Shown: one piece after another, positions 1 to 5,493 of the stretch
How the letters are laid out: each line of letters opens with the position of its first letter
Numbering within the stretch: position 1 is the first letter of the stretch
Origin: an uncultured Anaerotruncus sp.
GTDB taxonomy: Bacteria > Bacillota > Clostridia > Oscillospirales > Ruminococcaceae
Assembly: GCA_910586875.1 (NCBI GenBank)
Contig: CAJUJI010000085.1
Coordinates: 1 to 8,594 of the forward strand
Direction of reading: 5' to 3'
Length of the DNA: 8,594 bases
The notes under the pieces: model-generated
Database searches by the model: none
The model's input: the letters and a program-made list of their open reading frames with translations, nothing else
What the model was told of the DNA's origin: nothing
Position numbers and translations under genes: made by a program

Positions 1-77
1 GAGGGCCTTTTTTTATGCGACCAAGGGCTCCGCCCCTGGACCTCGCAGCCTTTTGAAAAAGGCTGGCGAAAACTTTG
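1..77 (+). repeat. 77-bp direct repeat, copy 1 (possibly truncated by window edge)
   Basis: Positions 1-77 are identical to 377-453; the match stops at 78 versus 454 (A versus G). The unit begins with the 3' arm and T-run of a terminator (GGGCC then seven T), followed by an imperfect hairpin around GGGCTCCGCCC and a CAGCCTTTT / AAAAGGCTG inverted repeat. Because copy 1 begins at the first base of the window, the true repeat may extend further left, and a matching terminator 5' arm would be expected just upstream. The composition suggests a dispersed intergenic repeat rather than coding sequence; its family is unknown to me. Confidence 0.9.
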
Positions 78-160
78 ATACGCCTGCGGCGGGAAGCTTA
101 CGCAGTGCCTTGCCATGGGGTGCGCCGCGACGAGCGCGGGCGAGCCATTAGGCGAGCAGC

Positions 161-207
161 GAGGAGCTATAGAAGTTTCGGACGGGGGCCGAAACTTCTG
201 CGCATCC
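161..207 (+). repeat. 47-bp hairpin unit, copy 1 of 2
   Basis: This unit runs from GAGGAGCTAT to GCGCATCC and contains a perfect 11-bp stem, AGAAGTTTCGG (171-181) with CCGAAACTTCT (189-199), closing a 7-nt loop ACGGGGG. A second copy starts 49 bp later. The stem survives in both copies although the third stem base pair changes from A-T to G-C, which suggests that the folded structure is maintained. It could act as RNA or as a DNA cruciform; function unknown. Confidence 0.85.
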
Positions 208-209
208 GA

Positions 210-256
210 GAGGAGTTATAGGAGTTTCGGACGGGGGCCGAAACTCCTGCGCATCC
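210..256 (+). repeat. 47-bp hairpin unit, copy 2 of 2
   Basis: This is the second tandem copy, GAGGAGTTAT to GCGCATCC. Its stem is AGGAGTTTCGG (220-230) with CCGAAACTCCT (238-248) around the same ACGGGGG loop. Relative to copy 1 there are three substitutions: C to T in the GAGCTAT / GAGTTAT flank, A to G in the left arm and T to C in the right arm. The two arm changes restore pairing exactly, so this is a compensatory double change. The spacing between units is only 2 nt. Confidence 0.85.
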
Positions 257-263
257 TAAGGAA

Positions 264-332
264 GCAAGCGCATCGCGCCAACCGGAGGTTGTCACGGCGC
301 TTGCAGGGGATATCGCCGGACTGCGGTCCGGC
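264..332 (+). other. Two further hairpins between the tandem units and the terminator
   Basis: A nested structure pairs GCAAGCGC (264-271) with GCGCTTGC (297-304), enclosing an inner CAACC-GGA-GGTTG hairpin (279-291). It is followed by a perfect 7-bp stem, GCCGGAC (315-321) with GTCCGGC (326-332), around a TGCG tetraloop. Together with the tandem hairpins before and the terminator after, these could be parts of one structured transcript from the + strand, but no convincing promoter is visible upstream. Alternatively they are parts of a composite intergenic repeat. Confidence 0.5.
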
Positions 333-355
333 TCTTGGACGAAAAAGACGCGTTT

Positions 356-395
356 CGCATAAAAAAAGGCCCCTTTGAGGGCCTTTTTTTATGCG
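356..395. terminator. Bidirectional intrinsic terminator, 17-bp perfect stem
   Basis: CGCATAAAAAAAGGCCC (356-372) pairs perfectly with its reverse complement at 379-395 across a 6-nt CTTTGA loop. The GGCCC core is flanked by seven A on one side and seven T on the other, so in either direction a GC stem is followed by a U-tract. On the minus strand it sits about 100 nt past the amylase stop codon and probably ends the glgP-amylase transcript. On the plus strand it would end any transcript through the hairpin array. Its 3' half is also the start of the 77-bp repeat. Confidence 0.85.
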
Positions 396-453
396 ACCAA
401 GGGCTCCGCCCCTGGACCTCGCAGCCTTTTGAAAAAGGCTGGCGAAAACTTTG
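377..453 (+). repeat. 77-bp direct repeat, copy 2
   Basis: Identical to positions 1-77 at an offset of 376 bp. It starts in the loop and 3' arm of the terminator and continues through an imperfect hairpin (397-415: CCA.GGGC / GCCC.TGG with an A-C mismatch and a TCC loop) and a CAGCCTTTT / AAAAGGCTG inverted repeat (422-441). Recombination between the two copies would remove 376 bp, including the whole tandem-hairpin block. Perfect identity implies recent duplication or active homogenisation. Confidence 0.9.
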
Positions 454-493
454 GTGCTTATGGAGGTTCCGAGGCGGGGGAATTACGACCGTG

Positions 494-2347
494 TTATTTT
501 ATCAAAATCACACAATCATAGGGGTTCAGTCGATTATGTTCCAGCTGGCCATACAAAACTTTTGCGTTTGCAAACTCGACTGGGACCGGTGGCTCGACCG
601 TTGACTCACTGCGGTTGACCGCTACATAAAACTGCCGCGCACCGCAATAGCGCACAAACGCTGCGATCTCTGGGGTGAAGGAGACCGGAGAAAATCCGCC
701 GGAGGAGAGGGTTGGATACTGGGTGCGAATTTTACCCAGCTGGCGGAAATGCTCCAACAGCTCCTGGTCCTCGCGGTCCCAGGGGTAACAGGAGCGGTTG
801 AACGGGTCCTTATAACCGACCAGGCCCGCCTCATCGCCGTAATACAGGCAGGGGATGCCGGGCAACATATACTGGATCACGCTGGCCAGGCGGAACAGGC
901 GGCGTCCGAACAGATAGCGCTCATGATTGAGGTGGTTATTCTGGCCCTGCCATTTGCGTCCGCGCGAGCCGATTGGCTCCGCCACCAATGCGGTGATTGC
1001 TCGCTCCACGTCATGCGTGGAAAGCGAATTCATCAGCACATCCAACACCGGCTTGGGGTAATGCTCCAAGATATCCATGATGGTATGATACAGTCCGTTT
1101 GCATCTCCGTAGCGGATATAGTCCAGGATGGCATTTTTAAACGGGTAGTTCATGACCGAGTCCAGCTGCTTGCCCAGCAGGTAGCGGCGGCGCACGCCGT
1201 AGGAAACCTTGGTGGAGGCATCCTCCCAGACCTCTCCGATGATTGCCGCCTGGGGATTTGCGAGCTTCACACTATTGCGGATTCGGTCGAGGAATACATC
1301 CGGCAGCTCATCGGCGACGTCCAGCCGGTAGCCCGAGAGTCCCAGACGCAGCCATCTTTGCAGCACGCCCTTTTCTCCGCAGATAAACTCGCTGTAGGAG
1401 GGATCGCTCTCGTTGAGGTTGGGCAGCGTTTCAAAGCCCCACCAGGAGTTATAATTTGGAAAATCAGTGAATTCGTACCAGCTATGATAAGGGCTATTGT
1501 AGTCATTGTAAGCGCCGCCGTCGCCATAGCGCCGGTTGCGGTTGAAGTAGACGCTGTCGCTGCCGGTGTGGTTGAACACGCCGTCAATGATGATCGAGAT
1601 ACCGAGCGCCTTTGCCTCGGTACACAAGGTTTTAAAGTCCTCCTCGGTGCCCAGCAGCGGATCGATTTTTTCGTAGTCAGCGGTATTATAGCGGTGGTTG
1701 GAGTGCGCTTCAAAGATCGGGTTGAGGTAGATACAGCTCACCCCGAGCGATTTGAGATAGGGCAGCTTTTGGGTGATACCAGCCAGATCGCCGCCAAAGT
1801 AATCCGAGTTGGTATATTGTCCGTTCTGGTCGGGCAGGTAGTCGGGCAGCTCATACCAGTCGGTGTGCATCCGGCGGTCGCTGGGGACGCCGGTTTTCTG
1901 TTTGCCGGAGTTATAAAACCGGTCGGGGAAAATCTGATACATAACCCCTTTTTTGAGGAACTCGGGGGTCCGGAAATTTTGGTCATAGACCGTTAGCTGC
2001 CAATAACCGCCGCTGTTTGGGGTCAACTGGCCAAAGCCGTCCTTGTCGCGGGTAATATGCAGGATGCCACTATTATTTTCCACCTGGAATAGATAGAAAT
2101 ACAGCTGTGGTTCGGGCTTTTCGAGGATGCAGCGGTAGCAGTTGCAACCGTTATCGCTTGACTCAAACTCCATGGGGATATACTCGGGGGAATCCCACTG
2201 ATCCGCTTTGTAAAGAAGCAGATTTGGAGAATGTAGCTGGTAGACGATTGGCAGGAAGATGCGAAAAGCAACCTGCTGGCCGGTAGCAACTGCACCAAAT
2301 GGAGTTTTACATCGCAGGTCCTGGCTATCATAAATTGTGGTATTCAA
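494..2347 (-). CDS. Cytoplasmic GH13 alpha-amylase family protein (neopullulanase-like)
   Basis: This is a glycoside hydrolase family 13 enzyme expected to cleave alpha-1,4 (perhaps also alpha-1,6) bonds in maltodextrin or glycogen in the cytoplasm. From the start I prefer it has 617 aa. An N-terminal beta-rich region (about 1-115), CBM34/neopullulanase-like, precedes the barrel. Conserved GH13 regions are visible: DGVFNH (255-260), GYRLDVADE (339-347, nucleophile D343), EVWE (acid/base E372) and STHD (D446), plus LPNLN (308-312) at the region-V position. A smaller beta domain ends the protein. There is no signal peptide. An open frame extends to a TTG at 2455, but that start has no ribosome binding site, and its extra 36 codons run through an operator-like palindrome and a hairpin. 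The TTG at 2347 lies 10 nt after GGGGG and immediately before the family-typical start of the domain (IYDSQDLRCKTPFGAV). Downstream of glgP on the same strand, suggesting joint glycogen use. Exact subfamily (neopullulanase, amylopullulanase or cyclomaltodextrinase) is unresolved. Confidence 0.87.
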   Translation of the reverse strand: MNTTIYDSQDLRCKTPFGAVATGQQVAFRIFLPIVYQLHSPNLLLYKADQWDSPEYIPMEFESSDNGCNCYRCILEKPEPQLYFYLFQVENNSGILHITRDKDGFGQLTPNSGGYWQLTVYDQNFRTPEFLKKGVMYQIFPDRFYNSGKQKTGVPSDRRMHTDWYELPDYLPDQNGQYTNSDYFGGDLAGITQKLPYLKSLGVSCIYLNPIFEAHSNHRYNTADYEKIDPLLGTEEDFKTLCTEAKALGISIIIDGVFNHTGSDSVYFNRNRRYGDGGAYNDYNSPYHSWYEFTDFPNYNSWWGFETLPNLNESDPSYSEFICGEKGVLQRWLRLGLSGYRLDVADELPDVFLDRIRNSVKLANPQAAIIGEVWEDASTKVSYGVRRRYLLGKQLDSVMNYPFKNAILDYIRYGDANGLYHTIMDILEHYPKPVLDVLMNSLSTHDVERAITALVAEPIGSRGRKWQGQNNHLNHERYLFGRRLFRLASVIQYMLPGIPCLYYGDEAGLVGYKDPFNRSCYPWDREDQELLEHFRQLGKIRTQYPTLSSGGFSPVSFTPEIAAFVRYCGARQFYVAVNRSESTVEPPVPVEFANAKVLYGQLEHNRLNPYDCVILIK

Positions 2348-2396
2348 GAAATTCAAACCCCCAAATAAATAGGATGAAGGAGAAAATACCTGTCCA

Positions 2397-2446
2397 AACA
2401 AGGAGGGCAGGTCGAAAGGCCCGCCCTCCTTGTTGTCTACAACAAG
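2397..2446 (-). promoter_or_regulatory. Operator-like palindrome overlapping a 12-bp-stem hairpin upstream of the amylase
   Basis: An 18-bp palindrome, CTTGTTGT-CT-ACAACAAG (2429-2446), has 8-bp perfect arms and could bind a dimeric repressor; its TTGTNTACAA core resembles GntR/YtrA-type sites. Overlapping it, AACAAGGAGGGC and its perfect complement (minus strand 2434-2423 and 2408-2397) form a 12-bp stem with a 14-nt loop. The minus-strand bases 2434-2429 belong to both structures, so in RNA the two hairpins exclude each other. There is no clean U-tract after the larger stem, so it is not a textbook terminator. It lies between the glgP stop (2481) and the amylase start (2347) and may set the ratio of the two products. 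Confidence 0.55.
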
Positions 2447-2480
2447 CCATTCCAAATACTTTATCGCAGCTACATTTGCA

Positions 2481-4877
2481 TTAGAGGTTCCAAATTAGTC
2501 TAGCGTAATCCTGGATTGAGCGGTCGGCACAGAAGAAGCCTGCCTGAGCAATATTATGCAAAGACATCTCCTGCCATTTCTGGGTGTTCTGGTAAAGTGC
2601 AGAGGCGTGCTGCTGAATTTTGCGGTAGGAGTCGAAGTCAGCGAGCACCATATACGGGTCGCTGTAGCACAGCGAGTTTGCGATGTTCGGGAACTGCTGC
2701 CCATCCAATCCGCTGCGCAGCAGATCGATCGCGCAGTGCAGCTCGGGGTCGCTGTTGTAGTAGATGCTGGGCTTGTAACCATTCTGCTTGAGGTTGTTCA
2801 CCTCATAGGTGGTCATACCAAAGATGAGAATGTTCCCGTCCCCGACATGCTCGTCAATTTCAATGTTCGCACCGTCCAGCGTTCCCAGCGTGATTGCGCC
2901 GTTGAGCATCAGCTTCATGTTGCCGGTACCAGACGCCTCGGTACCCGCCAGCGAGATCTGCTCGGAAATTTCCGATGCAGGCATCAGCAGCTCCGAAAGG
3001 GTGACGCTATAGTTTTCAAGGAAGACAATCCGCAGCTTATCCCGCACCACAGGGTCTTTTTCGATCAGGTCGCGCAGGGTGCAGATAAACTTGATGATCT
3101 GCTTTGCCAAAAAGTAGCCGGGGGCCGCCTTCGCGCCAAAAATATAGGTTTTGGGGGTGAAGGGGTCGTTGGGGTGATCCTTGATCCAGAGGTATTGGGT
3201 AAGGATGTGCATGGCGTTCAGATGCTGGCGCTTGTATTCATGCAGCCGCTTCACCTGCACATCAAAGATCGAGTCGGTGTTCAAAACCACCCCGCTGGTC
3301 TCCTGCACATATTTTGCCAGCCGCTTTTTGTTCTCCAGCTTGACCTGGGCCAGCCGCTTGAGGACCGCGTCATCCTCCGCGAACGCCTCGAACTTCGCCA
3401 GCTGGGACATATCGCGCAGCCAGCCGTCTCCGATGGTATCGTAAAGCAGCTGGGTCAGCCCTGGATTGGACTGGTAGAGCCAGCGGCGGGAGGCGATACC
3501 GTTGGTGACATTTTTGAACTTGTGGGGGGTCAGCTTGTAATAGTCGTGGAACACGCTGTCCTTGATAATCTGCGAGTGCAGCGCCGAAACACCGTTGACG
3601 CTGTGGGAGGCGATGACCGACAGGTTGGCCATGCGCACCTGGAAATCGTAGATAATACGCATCCGGTCGATGTCGTATTGGTCGTAGTTTTTCTGATGCA
3701 GCTGCTCGCAGAACCGGCGGTCGATCTCGCAGACGATCTGGTAGATGCGCGGCAGCAGGTTGCGGAACAGGTCCTCATTCCATTTTTCCAGCGCCTCCGC
3801 CATAACCGTGTGGTTGGTATAGGCAAAGGTGCGGGTGACAACATCCCAGGCGTCGTCCCACTCGTAGCCGCAGTCATCCAGCAGAATGCGCATCAGCTCG
3901 GGGATTGCGAGGGTGGGGTGGGTGTCGTTGATCTGGATGGCGTTCTTTTCCGCAAAGTTGTCAAGCGTGCCGTACCAGACGATATGGCGGCGCACGATGT
4001 CGGACATCGAGGCGGCCACCAGGAAATATTGCTGCTTGAGGCGCAGCATCTTGCCTTCGTTGTGGTTGTCGTTGGGGTAGAGCACCTTGGAGATCGCCTC
4101 GCTCACCGAGGCGGCGCCGATCGCGTTGATATAATCCCCGCGGTTGAACGACTCCATATCAAATCCTGGGCTCTGTGCCTTCCAAAGCCGCAGCATAACA
4201 ACGCCCTTGGTGCGGAAGCCAGGGACGTACATATCGTGCGGCACCGCGTAGACCGTCTGGTAGTCCACGTGGTTGATGTTGTGGTGTCCGCCCTCCCAGC
4301 TCTCCTCGATGTGGCCGCCAAAGTGGATGGGGACGGTGCGGTCGGGCTTGCTCTTGAGCCAGACGCTGCCGCCGGGCAGCCAGTAGTCAGGGGTTTCGGT
4401 CTGCCAGCCGTCGATAATGCGCTGTTTAAAGATGCCGTATTCATACAGAATGGAATAGCCCATTGCAGGCAGGTCGGCGGTCGCCATCGCGTCCAGATAG
4501 CACGCGGCCAGCCGTCCCAGTCCGCCGTTTCCCAGTCCCGCGTCCGGCTCAAGCGCGTACATCCGCTCCAGATCGATGCCCAGCTCCTGTAGCGCCTGTG
4601 CCATCGGCTCTTGGATATCCAGATTATACAGGCTGTTCTTGAGCGAACGGCCCATAAGGAATTCCATGCTGAGGTAATAAACGCGCTTTTGTGCGCAGGC
4701 GTTGGCGCGCGCGTTGAAAACTTTATATTGTTCACTGAGGATGTCAAGAACTACCCGACAGAGTGCCTCATAATAAGCGTCGTCCGAAGCATGGTCCGGA
4801 TCAATTTGCATGTCGTTTTTAAAGGTGTCCAGCAGAGACGATTTTAAAGCCTCTTTAGAATAGCGTGGATTGCTCAT
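2481..4877 (-). CDS. glgP: Glycogen/maltodextrin phosphorylase (GT35)
   Basis: This 798-aa enzyme releases glucose-1-phosphate from the non-reducing ends of glycogen or maltodextrin using phosphate and PLP, in the cytoplasm. Length and motifs fit a complete family GT35 phosphorylase: MEFLMGRSL (71-79), EPDAGLGNGGLGRLAACYLD (110-129), QINDTHPTLAIPELMR (315-330), KRLHEYKRQHLN (543-554), and the PLP site EASGTGNMKLMLNG (647-660) with the PLP-binding lysine at K655, followed by TLGTLDGANIEI. The short N-terminus lacks the regulatory phosphorylation extension of animal enzymes. ATG at 4877 is preceded by AGGAGG with 8-nt spacing (4891-4886), a strong start, and by a consensus promoter. The GH13 amylase follows downstream on the same strand. 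Glycogen versus maltodextrin preference cannot be told from sequence alone. Confidence 0.97.
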   Translation of the reverse strand: MSNPRYSKEALKSSLLDTFKNDMQIDPDHASDDAYYEALCRVVLDILSEQYKVFNARANACAQKRVYYLSMEFLMGRSLKNSLYNLDIQEPMAQALQELGIDLERMYALEPDAGLGNGGLGRLAACYLDAMATADLPAMGYSILYEYGIFKQRIIDGWQTETPDYWLPGGSVWLKSKPDRTVPIHFGGHIEESWEGGHHNINHVDYQTVYAVPHDMYVPGFRTKGVVMLRLWKAQSPGFDMESFNRGDYINAIGAASVSEAISKVLYPNDNHNEGKMLRLKQQYFLVAASMSDIVRRHIVWYGTLDNFAEKNAIQINDTHPTLAIPELMRILLDDCGYEWDDAWDVVTRTFAYTNHTVMAEALEKWNEDLFRNLLPRIYQIVCEIDRRFCEQLHQKNYDQYDIDRMRIIYDFQVRMANLSVIASHSVNGVSALHSQIIKDSVFHDYYKLTPHKFKNVTNGIASRRWLYQSNPGLTQLLYDTIGDGWLRDMSQLAKFEAFAEDDAVLKRLAQVKLENKKRLAKYVQETSGVVLNTDSIFDVQVKRLHEYKRQHLNAMHILTQYLWIKDHPNDPFTPKTYIFGAKAAPGYFLAKQIIKFICTLRDLIEKDPVVRDKLRIVFLENYSVTLSELLMPASEISEQISLAGTEASGTGNMKLMLNGAITLGTLDGANIEIDEHVGDGNILIFGMTTYEVNNLKQNGYKPSIYYNSDPELHCAIDLLRSGLDGQQFPNIANSLCYSDPYMVLADFDSYRKIQQHASALYQNTQKWQEMSLHNIAQAGFFCADRSIQDYARLIWNL

Positions 4878-4944
4878 TCTTCTGCCCTCCTACATTTTGG
4901 AAACTTGCCAGTTCCGGCTGCAATTCAGTCGTCAACATGCTTTT

Positions 4945-4973
4945 ATTATAACGGATTTTTAAAAAATGTGCAA
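4945..4973 (-). promoter_or_regulatory. Sigma-A promoter for glgP
   Basis: Reading the minus strand, the -35 box TTGCAC (4973-4968) and the -10 box TATAAT (4950-4945) are separated by exactly 17 bp. The spacer contains a T6-A5 tract. Transcription would begin near 4937-4939, giving a leader of about 60 nt before the AGGAGG and ATG of glgP. The -10 and the following bases (TTATAATAAAAGCA) are repeated, in the opposite orientation, at the zapA promoter. Confidence 0.85.
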
Positions 4974-5003
4974 GGAAAAACTGGAAGAAAAAAGAAACAA
5001 AAC

Positions 5004-5016
5004 TGAAATTATTTCA
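5004..5016. promoter_or_regulatory. Small AT-rich palindrome in the glgP-zapA gap
   Basis: TGAAAT-T-ATTTCA is a perfect 6-bp-arm inverted repeat with a single central base, lying between the two divergent promoters (about 31 bp upstream of the glgP -35 box). Its position would suit an operator acting on either gene. In AT-rich DNA such a short palindrome can occur by chance, so this is only a candidate. Nearby, AGCAC (5024-5028) and GTGCT (5044-5048) followed by a T-run (5048-5054) could form a weak terminator-like stem in the + direction. Confidence 0.3.
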
Positions 5017-5064
5017 TTTTCACAGCACAACAAGGCCCAAAACGTGCTTTTTTTACAAAGATAC

Positions 5065-5093
5065 TTTAATCGGCGCGAAAAATGTATTATAAT
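5065..5093 (+). promoter_or_regulatory. Likely promoter for zapA operon
   Basis: A perfect -10 box TATAAT (5088-5093) sits 17 bp after a weak -35, TTTAAT (5065-5070), about 35 nt upstream of the zapA start. The strong -10 and the match of TTATAATAAAAGCA to the glgP promoter support it; the poor -35 lowers confidence and may mean an activator or sequence context is needed. Confidence 0.6.
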
Positions 5094-5127
5094 AAAAGCA
5101 GCCGAACGCAGATTGGAGGAAAAAACC

Positions 5128-5493
5128 GTGAATAGAGCGAACAGCATCAAAATTTGTATCAATGGGGTACATTATCATATCAATACCACCGAACCGGAGC
5201 AATATGTACAGGGATTGGCAAAGGAACTGGACGATACGGTAAAGGAAATTCTGGAAAAGAATCCAAGTATTTCCTTTAATGATGTGATGGTGCTCTGTGC
5301 CATCAATTATATCGACGCCTACAAGCGCAGCGAGGAGAATGCCGACCGGATGCGCAGCCAGCTTTCGGAGTATTTGGAGGATGCGGCCAAAGCGCGCATC
5401 GAGCTGGATGAGGTCAAACGGGAGAATGCACAGCTGCGCCGCCAGCAGAGCGCAAAGGAAACCCGCACACCCGAGAAGGATGTGAAATCGTGA
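5128..5493 (+). CDS. zapA: Cell division protein ZapA
   Basis: This 121-aa protein fits ZapA, a small cytoplasmic protein that bundles and stabilises FtsZ filaments at the division septum. The N-terminal globular part (about 1-65) carries the family pattern: a short strand SIKICINGVHYHI, then YVQGLAKELDDTVKEIL and NDVMVLCAINYIDAY. The remainder (about 66-110) is a charged heptad-rich coiled coil, followed by a short basic/acidic tail. I use the GTG at 5128 because GGAGG (5115-5119) lies 8 nt upstream. The frame is open back to an ATG at 4966, but that start has no ribosome binding site, falls within the glgP -35 region and would place the promoter inside the gene. The stop overlaps the start of the U32 gene by 4 nt (GTGA), implying translational coupling. 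Confidence 0.9.
   Translation: MNRANSIKICINGVHYHINTTEPEQYVQGLAKELDDTVKEILEKNPSISFNDVMVLCAINYIDAYKRSEENADRMRSQLSEYLEDAAKARIELDEVKRENAQLRRQQSAKETRTPEKDVKS

Larger units (their letters stand above)
1..493. other. Gene-free structured repeat region downstream of the amylase gene
   Basis: I see no credible gene here. Two short rightward open frames (115-378 and 335-604) lack a ribosome binding site, run through perfect hairpins, and the second overlaps the amylase 3' end antisense, so I do not call them. What the region does hold is dense secondary structure: a 77-bp direct repeat at both ends, two tandem hairpin units (161-256), a nested hairpin (264-304), a 7-bp stem (315-332) and a long terminator (356-395). 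The stretch 78-160 is GC-rich and shows nothing I can name. Because the amylase gene is transcribed leftward and ends at 494, the region is its 3' flank. What lies left of position 1 is not visible. Confidence 0.6.

Noticed and set aside
161..256. CRISPR array
   Set aside because: The two 47-bp units are separated by only 2 nt, leaving no spacers, and no cas genes are in the window.
115..378. 87-aa rightward open frame in the repeat region
   Set aside because: No ribosome binding site, and its translation runs through several perfect hairpins and the terminator; the sequence is better explained as structure.
898..912. Altered GH13 region IV (THD rather than the common NHD) as a sign of lost activity
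   Set aside because: The catalytic Asp and His are kept, and Ser/Thr before His-Asp is common in neopullulanase/amylopullulanase-type members.
749..1996. 415-aa rightward open frame antisense to the amylase
   Set aside because: Complement of the conserved GH13 catalytic core; Val/Ala/Ile-rich low-information translation typical of a shadow frame.
2556..4592. 678-aa rightward open frame antisense to glgP
   Set aside because: It lies wholly opposite a strongly conserved phosphorylase gene, has no domain-like pattern and no ribosome binding site; it is a codon-phase shadow in GC-rich DNA.
5024..5054. Intrinsic terminator before the zapA promoter
   Set aside because: The stem is only 5 bp with a 15-nt loop, and no rightward gene lies upstream to be terminated; left as a remark only.
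4966..5127. 54-codon N-terminal extension of zapA
   Set aside because: No ribosome binding site at 4966, overlaps the glgP -35 region and contains the zapA promoter; the GTG at 5128 has a strong GGAGG.
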